Below are positions 1 to 6,461 of a DNA stretch of 7,265 nucleotides, piece by piece. The stretch comes from Deltaproteobacteria bacterium (lineage in GTDB: Bacteria; Desulfobacterota; Desulfobulbia; Desulfobulbales; VMSU01). A model generated the notes under the pieces. It did not search any database and was not told where the DNA came from. It was given only the letters and a program-made list of their open reading frames with translations. The stretch's first letter is position 1. Each line of letters opens with the position of its first letter. The stretch lies in the NCBI GenBank assembly GCA_024274995.1, contig JAJSAA010000001.1, positions 1 to 7,265 on the forward strand, written 5' to 3'. The position numbers and the translations under genes are program-made.

Positions 1-84
1 AGCCTGGCGTTTGATGTCGCTGACAAAGCTCGGCCATGGGCCTTTCTCGAGTTCGTCCAATAAGGGCGTATCATGCTTAGACAT
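1..84 (-). CDS. dsrA: Dissimilatory sulfite reductase alpha subunit DsrA, N-terminal 28 residues (cut by window edge)
   Basis: DsrA is the siroheme-containing alpha subunit of cytoplasmic dissimilatory sulfite reductase, which together with DsrB reduces sulfite during sulfate respiration or disproportionation. Only the first 28 codons are visible, and the frame is open to the window edge. They read MSKHDTPLLDELEKGPWPSF then VSDIKRQA. The segment 'LDxLExGPWPSFVSDIK' is a signature of bacterial DsrA N-termini as I remember them from Desulfovibrio. The ATG is preceded by a strong ribosome binding site, AGGAGG (complement of 94-99), nine bases upstream. No siroheme or iron-sulfur cysteines can be checked because they lie outside the window. 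Related DsrA proteins of the oxidative pathway share a similar start, so the direction of metabolism cannot be settled from this fragment. The gene is divergent from the flavoprotein at 560. Confidence 0.86.
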   Translation of the reverse strand, partial: MSKHDTPLLDELEKGPWPSFVSDIKRQA

Positions 85-215
85 CTTGCGTTTCCTCCTT
101 AGGATATAAAATTAAATAAAAACGCCTAATCGTCAAACAAGAAACAGCCCCGTGCAGGACTGATGACTTACCTGACAACAAAACAATTATAAAATGAATA
201 CCAATTCAGCGAATG

Positions 216-243
216 AATTTACCACCGATTGTTTCTTTGTCAA
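216..243 (-). promoter_or_regulatory. Candidate sigma70-type promoter for dsrA
   Basis: Reading the minus strand, TTGACA (243-238) is a perfect -35 box. After 16 bases comes TAAATT (221-216), four of six matches to the -10 consensus. Transcription would start near 209 and give a leader of about 125 bases before the dsrA ATG. The region is AT-rich, so chance matches are likely; the perfect -35 box is the main support. Confidence 0.35.
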
Positions 244-257
244 CAAAAATATTTTTC

Positions 258-299
258 TTTATATGGCAGGCCTCTTCATACATAGTAGTACCATATAAA
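258..299. promoter_or_regulatory. 9-bp inverted repeat, candidate operator upstream of dsrA
   Basis: TTTATATGG (258-266) is perfectly mirrored by CCATATAAA (291-299) across a 24-base spacer, so the arm centres lie about 33 bp (three helical turns) apart. It sits just upstream of the candidate dsrA -35 box and between the two divergent transcription units. A dimeric or paired regulator site is a reasonable guess. The AT-rich background lowers confidence, and I cannot name a regulator. Confidence 0.3.
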
Positions 300-350
300 C
301 TTGCGGCCCGATTATAACCGAGTCATTAACATATTTTTTTAGCGGATAAA

Positions 351-378
351 TTGACATCCCCAATATTTGCAGTATATG
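351..378 (+). promoter_or_regulatory. Candidate distal promoter for the flavoprotein operon
   Basis: TTGACA (351-356) is a perfect -35 box, followed after 16 bases by TATATG (373-378), a fair -10 box. It would give a leader of roughly 175 bases before the ATG at 560. It may work with, or be replaced by, the TATAAT at 431-436. Confidence 0.35.
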
Positions 379-430
379 AATTCAAGGTGATTCTTACACC
401 TGCTGAACTCATAAAAATTCCAGCACACCT

Positions 431-436
431 TATAAT
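431..436 (+). promoter_or_regulatory. Consensus -10 box TATAAT, candidate proximal promoter of the flavoprotein operon
   Basis: A perfect TATAAT lies 124 bases upstream of the start codon. No good -35 box sits at the usual spacing; the nearest, CTGAAC at 403-408, is too far. It could be an activator-dependent promoter or a chance match in AT-rich DNA. Confidence 0.25.
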
Positions 437-559
437 AATATTGTCCGGTTAAGAACCAGCCTTGATGCCAATAAACTTACAGCACAAAGGGAACTGATTT
501 TGTTTTTCCCGGCTTTTGATTCCAACAATAAAATGATAAAATCTAACAGGAGGGATATA

Positions 560-2281
560 ATGGCTGAAAACATTGTAATCATCGGCGCTGTGGCGGCCGG
601 GCCCAAAACGGCCTGTCGTCTGCGGAGATTAAACCCAGAAGCAAAAATCACCATTATAGATATGGACAACCTTATCTCTTATGGCGGCTGCGGTATTCCC
701 TATTATGTTTCCGGCGATGTCTCCGACGAAAAGGAACTCCGTTCAACCAGTTTTCATGTCCTCAGAGACGCGCAATTCTTCAACAACGCCAAGGGCGTTA
801 AAGTAATGATCAGAACGGAGGTCACCAAGATTGACCGCCAGAACAGAAAAATCGACTTTACCAGTCTTGACAGCGGCGAGGCCGGCTCAATGCCTTATGA
901 CAAGCTGGTTATCTGTACTGGGGCCGCCCCCAATCAGCCCCCCATTGCCGGAGCTGACCTGCCCGGTGTCCACTATGTCAGCAATATGCACCAGGCCATT
1001 GCCATCAAAGACAAGCTGGCCAAGGGGCAGGTGGGCCGGGCCGTGGTCATCGGCGGCGGGGCCATCGGCCTGGAGATGGCAGAATCATTTGCCGACCTCT
1101 GGGAGGTGGAGACTACTATTATTGAATTCATGCCCCAGATCCTGCCTAAAGCCGTGGATCGTATCTTTGCCATGATGCTCACCAATCATCTGCGCCAAAA
1201 TGGCATTCAAGTTCATGTCAGCGAAAACGTCCAGAAGATTGAAGAGGTTGAAGACGGCTATAAAGTCACCAGCAATAAACGCAGCTTAGAGACCGATATT
1301 GTCATCATGGCGGTCGGCGTTCATCCCCGAACCGACCTGGCCCTGGAGGCAGGGCTGCAGGTAACGCCTCGAGGCGGCATAGTCGTCAACAACCGCCTGC
1401 AGACCTCCGACCCCAATATATACGCCGCTGGTGACTGCATCGAGACCACCAATCTGGTCTCAGGACAAAAGGTAGTGGCCCCCTTTGGCTCCCTTGCCAA
1501 CCGCCAGGGCCGGGTCGTAGCCGACAACCTGGCCGGTATCCCTAATAAATTTACGGGAGTGGTTGGTTCATTTATCATGAAGGCCTTTGAGTCGAGCATA
1601 GGCAGTACCGGTCTCAGCCTGGAATCAGCCCTGGCCGCTGGTTTTGATGCTGACCGGGTAATCACCGCCCAGACAGACCGCGCCCATTTTTTCCCCACCC
1701 ACGCCGTCATTCCCCTGCAGATGGTCTTTGACAAACGAACCAGGCAGGTACTTGGGGTACAGGGATTCGGGCCCATGAACGACGCGGTACTGACCAGGAT
1801 AGATACAGCGGCAGCCTTAATCGCCAAAGGCGCCATCGTGGAGGATTTCAGTAACGTGGAAATGGCCTACGCCCCGCCCTTTGCCACCGCTCTCGATGCC
1901 CTGAACGCCACCGCCAATGTGGCGGACAATCTCATCGACGGACGTCTGCGCACCGTTGATCTTGATCTCTTCCTGGCCTGGATGGAGGATAGCAGCAGCC
2001 AGCCGGACTGGTTAGCGCTTGATATCCGCCATCCCAAGGACGCCAAGCTCTTTAAAGACGAATTTAAAGAACTGTGGCTCACCATTCCTTATGTGGAGGT
2101 ACGGCAGCGGACAGCGGAAATTCCCACCGATAAGACCATGATTATTATCTGCGATGCCGGCACCAGATCTTCCGAAGTCCAGCGTTACCTTGACAGCATA
2201 GGGCAAACTAATAATCTCGTTCTGGGCGGCGGCTTCAACATCATGCGCCAGTTGTCCCCCGCCTGGTGGCCCAAACAATAA
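560..2281 (+). CDS. FAD-dependent disulfide/persulfide reductase with C-terminal rhodanese domain (CoA-disulfide reductase / Npsr-like)
   Basis: This 573-residue cytoplasmic flavoprotein belongs to the CoA-disulfide reductase/NADH oxidase group of pyridine nucleotide-disulfide oxidoreductases. Fusions of this group with rhodanese reduce CoA-disulfide, CoA-persulfide or polysulfide with NAD(P)H. An FAD-binding Rossmann start (residues 5-14) leads to SYGGCGIPYY, where Cys44 sits at the single redox-cysteine position of the family. The NAD(P)H-binding GGGAIG is at 165-170, the second FAD motif NIYAAGDC at 286-293, and the dimerisation domain motif YAPPF at 437-441. A rhodanese domain (about 466-570) carries CDAGTRS with catalytic Cys531. 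Both redox centres therefore appear intact. The first glycine motif is GAVAAG rather than the usual GGVAGG. The start at 560 is chosen because AGGAGGG (548-554) precedes it and the fold begins at once; a TTG at 500 is less likely. It is divergent from dsrA, which suggests sulfane-sulfur handling. The exact substrate is inferred. Confidence 0.88.
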   Translation: MAENIVIIGAVAAGPKTACRLRRLNPEAKITIIDMDNLISYGGCGIPYYVSGDVSDEKELRSTSFHVLRDAQFFNNAKGVKVMIRTEVTKIDRQNRKIDFTSLDSGEAGSMPYDKLVICTGAAPNQPPIAGADLPGVHYVSNMHQAIAIKDKLAKGQVGRAVVIGGGAIGLEMAESFADLWEVETTIIEFMPQILPKAVDRIFAMMLTNHLRQNGIQVHVSENVQKIEEVEDGYKVTSNKRSLETDIVIMAVGVHPRTDLALEAGLQVTPRGGIVVNNRLQTSDPNIYAAGDCIETTNLVSGQKVVAPFGSLANRQGRVVADNLAGIPNKFTGVVGSFIMKAFESSIGSTGLSLESALAAGFDADRVITAQTDRAHFFPTHAVIPLQMVFDKRTRQVLGVQGFGPMNDAVLTRIDTAAALIAKGAIVEDFSNVEMAYAPPFATALDALNATANVADNLIDGRLRTVDLDLFLAWMEDSSSQPDWLALDIRHPKDAKLFKDEFKELWLTIPYVEVRQRTAEIPTDKTMIIICDAGTRSSEVQRYLDSIGQTNNLVLGGGFNIMRQLSPAWWPKQ

Positions 2282-2287
2282 CCGTCT

Positions 2288-3103
2288 ATGAAACAACTAA
2301 AAATAATATTATTAGCCAGCCTCCTCTGTCTGGGGCTGACCGTTCGGCCGATCCCGGCCCTGGCTCTGGAAGGACAGCTCAACATCAATACCGCCAACGC
2401 CAGCCAATTGCAAAAACTGCCATTCATCGGCAAAAACCGGGCGGCGGCCATCATCCGCTATCGGCGTGATCATGGGCCTTTTAAGTCCCTGAGGGAACTG
2501 CAGCGCACCAAGGCCATTGGTGCCAGCACCTTTGAGGCAGTAAAGCCATATCTAACCATCTCCGGAGCCGGCAGTTTTAAGTTCGGCGCCAAGACTTCAC
2601 CTGCGGGCAGCCAACTACGGGTTATGGCACGCATCAATACCTATCCAGGCCAGGTCGTTATGCTGGCCGACCAGGCCTACTATGACACCCTGCGTGCTTT
2701 TATCAACCATGCCCATAGAGAAATAGATATCTCAATGTTCCTGTTCAAGATCACCAAATCCCCCCGAAACCGGGCCGCCATCATATTAAATGACCTGATT
2801 AAGGCCAGAAAACGCCAGGTAACAGTAAAGGTGTTATTAGAGAAATCAGGGTATGATAAAGATATCAATATAGACAATCAAAGAACAGCGCGGCGCTTAA
2901 GGAGAAATGGCATAGAGGTGCGCTTTGATACTCCACATATCACAACCCATACCAAAATCGTGGTTATCGACCACCGATTTTCCTTTGTCGGCAGCCATAA
3001 TTTTACTCATTCGGCTTTGGCCCGTAATCATGAGTTGTCAATCCTCATCGACAACAGACAATTAGCCGGACAAATCATCAACTATATCAAATCAATCCAT
3101 TAA
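2288..3103 (+). CDS. Exported ComEA-type helix-hairpin-helix plus HKD (phospholipase D/Nuc family) protein, probable nuclease
   Basis: This 271-residue protein starts with a signal peptide: basic MKQLK, a hydrophobic core to about residue 19, and ALA at 24-26 for signal peptidase I. Cys14 is not in a proper lipobox. Residues about 30-91 form a ComEA-like helix-hairpin-helix (LNINTANASQLQKLPFIGKN, then GPFKSLRELQ), a fold that binds DNA backbone. Residues about 118-271 form one phospholipase D-type domain with a complete HKD signature: His221, Lys223, Asp228, then GSHN at 235-238 and Glu249. A single HKD motif implies homodimerisation, as in the Nuc endonuclease. The parts suggest a periplasmic or surface nuclease that grips DNA; phospholipid cleavage is possible but less likely. 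The ATG lies six bases after the flavoprotein stop with no clear ribosome binding site, so translational coupling is likely. Confidence 0.82.
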   Translation: MKQLKIILLASLLCLGLTVRPIPALALEGQLNINTANASQLQKLPFIGKNRAAAIIRYRRDHGPFKSLRELQRTKAIGASTFEAVKPYLTISGAGSFKFGAKTSPAGSQLRVMARINTYPGQVVMLADQAYYDTLRAFINHAHREIDISMFLFKITKSPRNRAAIILNDLIKARKRQVTVKVLLEKSGYDKDINIDNQRTARRLRRNGIEVRFDTPHITTHTKIVVIDHRFSFVGSHNFTHSALARNHELSILIDNRQLAGQIINYIKSIH

Positions 3104-3110
3104 TCAAACA

Positions 3111-3163
3111 CACGGGGCCAGAATGATTTTCGCGAAAAACGCCAAAAAAATTCCGGCTCCGTG
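3111..3163. terminator. Long-loop hairpin in the convergent gap, possible bidirectional terminator
   Basis: Arms at 3111-3123 and 3151-3163 pair over 13 positions with one mismatch and one G-U pair, around a 27-base loop that itself contains the palindrome TTTTCGCGAAAA (3127-3138). It lies between two convergent genes, which is where a shared terminator would be expected. Neither side has a strong T-run, only TGTTTGATTA on the minus strand, so it is weaker than the hairpin at 3218-3242. Confidence 0.35.
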
Positions 3164-3176
3164 GTTTAGACTCATA

Positions 3177-3665
3177 CTACAATTCATAAAGGGTCCCGTC
3201 CCGCTGAGGGGCGGCTCGTCGGCCGGAACGGCCGACCTTTTTCGCGAACATGCTTAAGGGATCTTCGTCCTCAAGAATATCACCCATTTCCGCCTCTATT
3301 TTTTCAGGATCCTCACCCGCTTCCATCCTGGCCAGGGCTTCCTCCATGCCCTCACCTAAGGACAGACCTGTCTGCTCAGTAAACTTGCGCATAACTCCTG
3401 CCATCTGCCGTGGGTCATCCTCGTTAATATTTTCCGACTCCCGGGCTAAGGATTCCAAGACGCGCTCCATTTTACTCTCATCAATATCCGGCAGACCCGC
3501 TTCATCCGGCTCCCTGGCCCGGCCAATGGTGGCGAAGGTGGACATCTGGCGGCAAAGGGCCTTGGAACATTTCGGACATTGGGGAGTTTTAGAGGTGTTC
3601 ACCCGGCCGGAAAAAAAATTAAATATAGTATTACAATCAGCACAAAAGAATTGGTAAATCGGCAT
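3177..3665 (-). CDS. FmdB-family zinc-ribbon protein with acidic helical tail
   Basis: This 162-residue protein opens with MPIYQFFCADCNTIFNFFSG, the typical start of the FmdB/CxxC_CXXC_SSSS putative regulatory family. Four cysteines form a zinc ribbon: Cys8, Cys11, Cys30 and Cys33, with a further Cys38. After residue 50 the protein becomes acidic and probably helical (for example EKIEAEMGDILEDED), with a basic patch KKVGRSGRR near 142-150. The role of the family is poorly known; early links to formamidase and amidase regulation should not be carried over. I chose the ATG at 3665 because the zinc ribbon begins there and AAAGGAG lies eight bases upstream; an ATG ten codons earlier lacks that support. 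It follows the TopA-like gene by 45 bases on the same strand and is probably cotranscribed. The terminator of the opposing operon lies within its last codons. Confidence 0.8.
   Translation of the reverse strand: MPIYQFFCADCNTIFNFFSGRVNTSKTPQCPKCSKALCRQMSTFATIGRAREPDEAGLPDIDESKMERVLESLARESENINEDDPRQMAGVMRKFTEQTGLSLGEGMEEALARMEAGEDPEKIEAEMGDILEDEDPLSMFAKKVGRSGRRAAPQRDGTLYEL
3218..3242 (+). terminator. Intrinsic terminator of the flavoprotein/HKD operon, embedded in the opposing gene
   Basis: GTCGGCCG (3218-3225) pairs perfectly with CGGCCGAC (3229-3236) around a GAA triloop, followed by C and five T residues (3238-3242). This is a textbook plus-strand intrinsic terminator 115 bases after the stop at 3103. 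The same bases encode the minus-strand FmdB-like residues around KKVGRSGRR. Confidence 0.65.
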
Positions 3666-3710
3666 AAGGTCAGCTCCTTTTTCAACGGTTGGCAAGATTG
3701 GCCGGCTTGT

Positions 3711-6344
3711 TTATTTTTTGCGGCGCACGACCCGCACTCGTTTCTTGGCGCTGCCCTTGGCCACCCGGCGTACTCTAATCTTCTTTCTGGGTTTACCTGC
3801 GGGAGGCGAAGAGGAAGCTTCACCTCCCGCGAGGGGCAAAGTATAATCGCATTCCGCTCTAGGGCAACGCAGGCTGAGACGACCGCCGGCCCCTTTTTTT
3901 TCAACAAGATAGGGAGAACCACAGACCTGGCAAGGCACGTCATGCGGTCTTGACCAAGCCATAAATTCACAATCAGCCGCCGGACAGACGTAAAAGCTCC
4001 TGCCGGCCGGAGTCCGCTTCTCAATCAGCCGGGCCGTACCGCATAATGGGCAAAGCAGTTCCAAGGCCGTGGCCTCACTATAATTTTCAGTATGCCGACA
4101 GGACGGAAAGGCGGCGCAGAACCAGAATTTGCCGAATGAATCTTTTTTCAACAACATGGATGACCCGCAGACCGGGCAGTTTTTACTCTGCTCAGTGGCG
4201 ATCAGCTCAGAGACAGGCGGCTGCTCCCGGCCAGTCTCCTTAGCATCACCCCCCTCCTTTTCCAGGGCCTCTTCCAATACATTACTTAACTCGGACGACC
4301 AACGGTCAGCGGCTGTTTCCTCTTCCCCGCCATCCTCAACCAGCCCAGATCCAGCAGTCGGGCCGTCCTCCTCACCTCCTGCGACGGCTGACATATCGTC
4401 CGCCTTGATATTTTCGTCTCCATCGACGGCTTCCGCCTCCGTCTCAATCAGATCAACGGCCCCGGCTCCCTCCATTGACGGGCTTGACGCACTGATCTCT
4501 CGGGCCTCTAATTCCGCCGCCTCCGCCGGTAATATCTCCGGCCCGTCGGCCGCGCCGGAATTCGGCGCAGTCTCTACCGCCTCCTCCATAACCTCAGCCT
4601 TTAGAGACGACAGCTTAATAATCCGCTTAGAAGTCCTTTTCCGGGGCCGCACCTTAACCGTCAACTTCCGCTTAATCAGGCTCTTCCCGTACATCATCAG
4701 GGTCTGCTCGAATTGTTTCAGGGCAAAATCAAGATCTTTACGACCGCCCGTAACCTCACTGATCGTCTGTTCAATATAGGCGGAAAGATTAACCCCCTGC
4801 ATCTGCGGAAAAGCCCGTTTCATAATGGCATCCACCTGACAACAGACAGCCGTGGGGCGTAAAAAGCCATTACTGTCACAGTCAATATAACCACTCTCCA
4901 GCATGGCTTGAATAATTGTCAAAGCGGGCCGCTGGGCGGCAATGGAAAAATCCGCCAGATCAGCGAGAAGGCTCTCAATGGTATAGGGTTCAGCCGAAAT
5001 ACCCCCCATTTTTTCTACCCTTAAATCCAGCAGACTGACATCAGCCCCCGCCTTAATGGCCGCCAGCGGGCAAGGCTCGAGGAAACCCCTGGCAATTCGG
5101 CCCTGCCATATATCCAAAAATCCTGGCGTGGTAATACTTGGCAGGGTAAGGGTAAACATTGTCTCCGGCCCGCCGGCAATTTCTATTCGTATATTTTCGC
5201 CCAGGGCCGGCGGCAGCAGAGAAGCCAGTGCCCGACAGCGCAGCATATCATAAATATGCCGCTCATTCTCCGTCAATTCCCCTGCCAGCTGACGGCCTTC
5301 CAAGGCCAACCACAAGGGATAAATCAGCCCCGCCATGGGTTCAATGGTGTCGTTACCTGCTTTTTCCCCATCAAAAAGCGTCGCTACCCGCTCGGCAAAA
5401 CGCCTCAGACTGTCTGCGACGCTCTTCTCATCAGCACCAACGAGCGGAGTAGATATAAGCCCCTGCACCTTACCGTCGAACATTACCCCGTCAAAGAGGC
5501 GGCCCAGAATGTCCAAGGTATCAAGCGGATTTAGCTGGTAAAGCACCTTGGCATCATGCAACAGTTCCGGAAGTTGATAAGGGGCGGGAGGCGGGATCAC
5601 TAATTCCTGCCGTTTAACACTCTCCACCAGAAATTTATCCTGGCGCAGACTGAGCACCAGCTTACCGGCATCCAACTCCTCCGGGAAAGACCCATCGACA
5701 GTCAAATCAAAGGCCTCCTCAAGCCGGGCGCTGAAGATCCGGCCCTCGAGACGCAGGTCGGCAATTATCTGCCATTTCGGGACTGGCTCAAAGGCCTTTA
5801 TTTCATTTTCCCGATCAGCCAGGGAAAATATCGCAGTCAGACTGGATAAATTAAGCGGCAGGTCGGCCGGCCCCCTGGAGGTGCCAAGCAGACGTAAAAG
5901 ATGAGCCCTCAAACGGGTATCAAAAAGACGGCGGACATAGACATTCACTCCGGATTCAACCTCAACCACCCGTATCTGCTGACGGGCATCATCTATTTCC
6001 AAATGCCCCATGCCAACGGGATAAAGACGAGTCAGAGGTTTTCGCCGCCCGCTCTGCTGTCGACTGAAGGCCGCTAACAACCAGGCCGTATAATCGGCAG
6101 CAGCATCAAAATCAAAGACTATATATATGTCTTCGTCCACCGACCGCCTGAGGGCAGATATAATCTCATGGCCGTCATCAAGTACTGACAATTCAAAATC
6201 CTGCTTGTTTGCCGCCCGGTTTACAGATTTGTGAACCGCCGTCAGCAACTCATTATTAAGCAACAACACCTCTGCCCCGCCGCCAAAATATCCCCTGCAC
6301 ACTGCGGCCTTTGCTGTCGAATCAACAATAACGATTGGTGCCAT
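3711..6344 (-). CDS. Degenerate type IA topoisomerase (TopA-like) protein with three C-terminal zinc ribbons, probably catalytically inactive
   Basis: This 877-residue protein follows the order of bacterial DNA topoisomerase I. Residues 1-90 resemble Toprim: PIVIVDSTAKA matches LVIVESPAKA, and FDFDAAADYTAWLL matches TDLDREGEAIAWHL. Residues 168-196 match the segment ending REREIxAFxPEEYW. Residues 251-311 match PPPPFTTSTL through GLITYMRTDS, and 357-388 match the QKLYELIWRRFVASQMPPA region. Residues 450-545 match the domain with PPARYTEASLVK. An acidic, disordered-looking linker spans about 583-718. Three zinc ribbons follow (Cys723/726/743/749, 765/768/787/792 and 805/808/827/832), then a basic tail. 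The catalytic tyrosine aligns with Thr299 (GLISTP), the E. coli Glu115 position with Ala82, and HEAIRP with NDTIEP. It is therefore probably a non-cutting DNA-binding paralogue. The start at 6344 has only a weak, distant AAAGG site. The frame is intact, so decay to a pseudogene is unlikely. Confidence 0.78.
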   Translation of the reverse strand: MAPIVIVDSTAKAAVCRGYFGGGAEVLLLNNELLTAVHKSVNRAANKQDFELSVLDDGHEIISALRRSVDEDIYIVFDFDAAADYTAWLLAAFSRQQSGRRKPLTRLYPVGMGHLEIDDARQQIRVVEVESGVNVYVRRLFDTRLRAHLLRLLGTSRGPADLPLNLSSLTAIFSLADRENEIKAFEPVPKWQIIADLRLEGRIFSARLEEAFDLTVDGSFPEELDAGKLVLSLRQDKFLVESVKRQELVIPPPAPYQLPELLHDAKVLYQLNPLDTLDILGRLFDGVMFDGKVQGLISTPLVGADEKSVADSLRRFAERVATLFDGEKAGNDTIEPMAGLIYPLWLALEGRQLAGELTENERHIYDMLRCRALASLLPPALGENIRIEIAGGPETMFTLTLPSITTPGFLDIWQGRIARGFLEPCPLAAIKAGADVSLLDLRVEKMGGISAEPYTIESLLADLADFSIAAQRPALTIIQAMLESGYIDCDSNGFLRPTAVCCQVDAIMKRAFPQMQGVNLSAYIEQTISEVTGGRKDLDFALKQFEQTLMMYGKSLIKRKLTVKVRPRKRTSKRIIKLSSLKAEVMEEAVETAPNSGAADGPEILPAEAAELEAREISASSPSMEGAGAVDLIETEAEAVDGDENIKADDMSAVAGGEEDGPTAGSGLVEDGGEEETAADRWSSELSNVLEEALEKEGGDAKETGREQPPVSELIATEQSKNCPVCGSSMLLKKDSFGKFWFCAAFPSCRHTENYSEATALELLCPLCGTARLIEKRTPAGRSFYVCPAADCEFMAWSRPHDVPCQVCGSPYLVEKKGAGGRLSLRCPRAECDYTLPLAGGEASSSPPAGKPRKKIRVRRVAKGSAKKRVRVVRRKK

Positions 6345-6362
6345 AATAATAACAGCCTTTGT

Positions 6363-6382
6363 TTATCATGATATTATGATAA
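6363..6382. promoter_or_regulatory. AT-rich palindrome, candidate operator and minus-strand promoter of the TopA-like gene
   Basis: TTATCAT (6363-6369) is perfectly mirrored by ATGATAA (6376-6382) around six bases. It ends 18 bases upstream of the TopA-like start codon. On the minus strand it contains CATAAT (6378-6373), five of six matches to a -10 box, so a protein bound here could block or guide transcription. No good -35 box is visible on that strand. Confidence 0.35.
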
Positions 6383-6384
6383 CC

Positions 6385-6418
6385 GCTGTGGCGGGGAGTA
6401 AGGCCGCTCCGCCACGGC
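6385..6418. repeat. GC-rich 12-bp inverted repeat / hairpin in the divergent control region
   Basis: Bases 6385-6396 pair with 6407-6418 over 12 bp, including two G-U pairs on the plus strand, around a 10-base loop. The core GTGGCGG/CCGCCAC is perfect. It contrasts sharply with the AT-rich flanks. There is no T-run after it in either direction and no gene pointing into it, so it is not an obvious terminator. It may be a protein-binding site or a leader structure. Confidence 0.5.
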
Positions 6419-6461
6419 AGTTACATCTTGTTTAAAGGTAACTAATCCGTAATAATGATAG

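Larger units (their letters stand above)
85..559. other. Intergenic divergent control region between dsrA and the flavoprotein gene
   Basis: This 475-base AT-rich stretch separates two divergent genes and must hold the promoters of both. I found no convincing protein-coding frame: a minus-strand frame over 430-669 lies mostly antisense to the flavoprotein and has no recognisable protein. It contains promoter-like elements on each strand (216-243 minus; 351-378 and 431-436 plus) and an inverted repeat at 258-299, all listed separately. It also has a short imperfect dyad, AGGTG (385-389) and CACCT (397-401). I see no RNA gene or riboswitch that I recognise. Confidence 0.7.

Noticed and set aside
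560..602. GAVAAG instead of the usual glycine-rich motif as a sign of a dead FAD site.
   Set aside because: The surrounding Rossmann pattern, the Cys44 region and the second FAD motif are all well kept, and I recall the same variant in related Desulfobacterota flavoproteins, so it looks like a subgroup feature.
430..669. Possible small minus-strand gene of 79 codons with a hydrophobic stretch in the dsrA spacer.
   Set aside because: Half of it overlaps the flavoprotein start antisense, it lacks a ribosome binding site, and its hydrophobic run lies over AT-rich non-coding DNA where this arises easily.
1321..1836. Minus-strand open frame of 171 codons within the flavoprotein gene.
   Set aside because: The sense strand encodes conserved FAD and dimerisation domain sequence throughout; the antisense frame shows no family features.
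3127..3248. TTTTCGCGAA occurring twice (3127-3136 and 3239-3248) as a possible repeated operator.
   Set aside because: The second copy is explained by FmdB coding sequence and the T-run of the terminator; two 10-base copies are not enough to claim a site.
4129..4779. Plus-strand open frame of 216 codons rich in Ser and Ala, antisense to the TopA-like gene.
   Set aside because: It is the mirror of the Glu/Ala/Gly-rich linker, has no recognisable domain or ribosome binding site, and the opposite strand has a clear long homologous protein.
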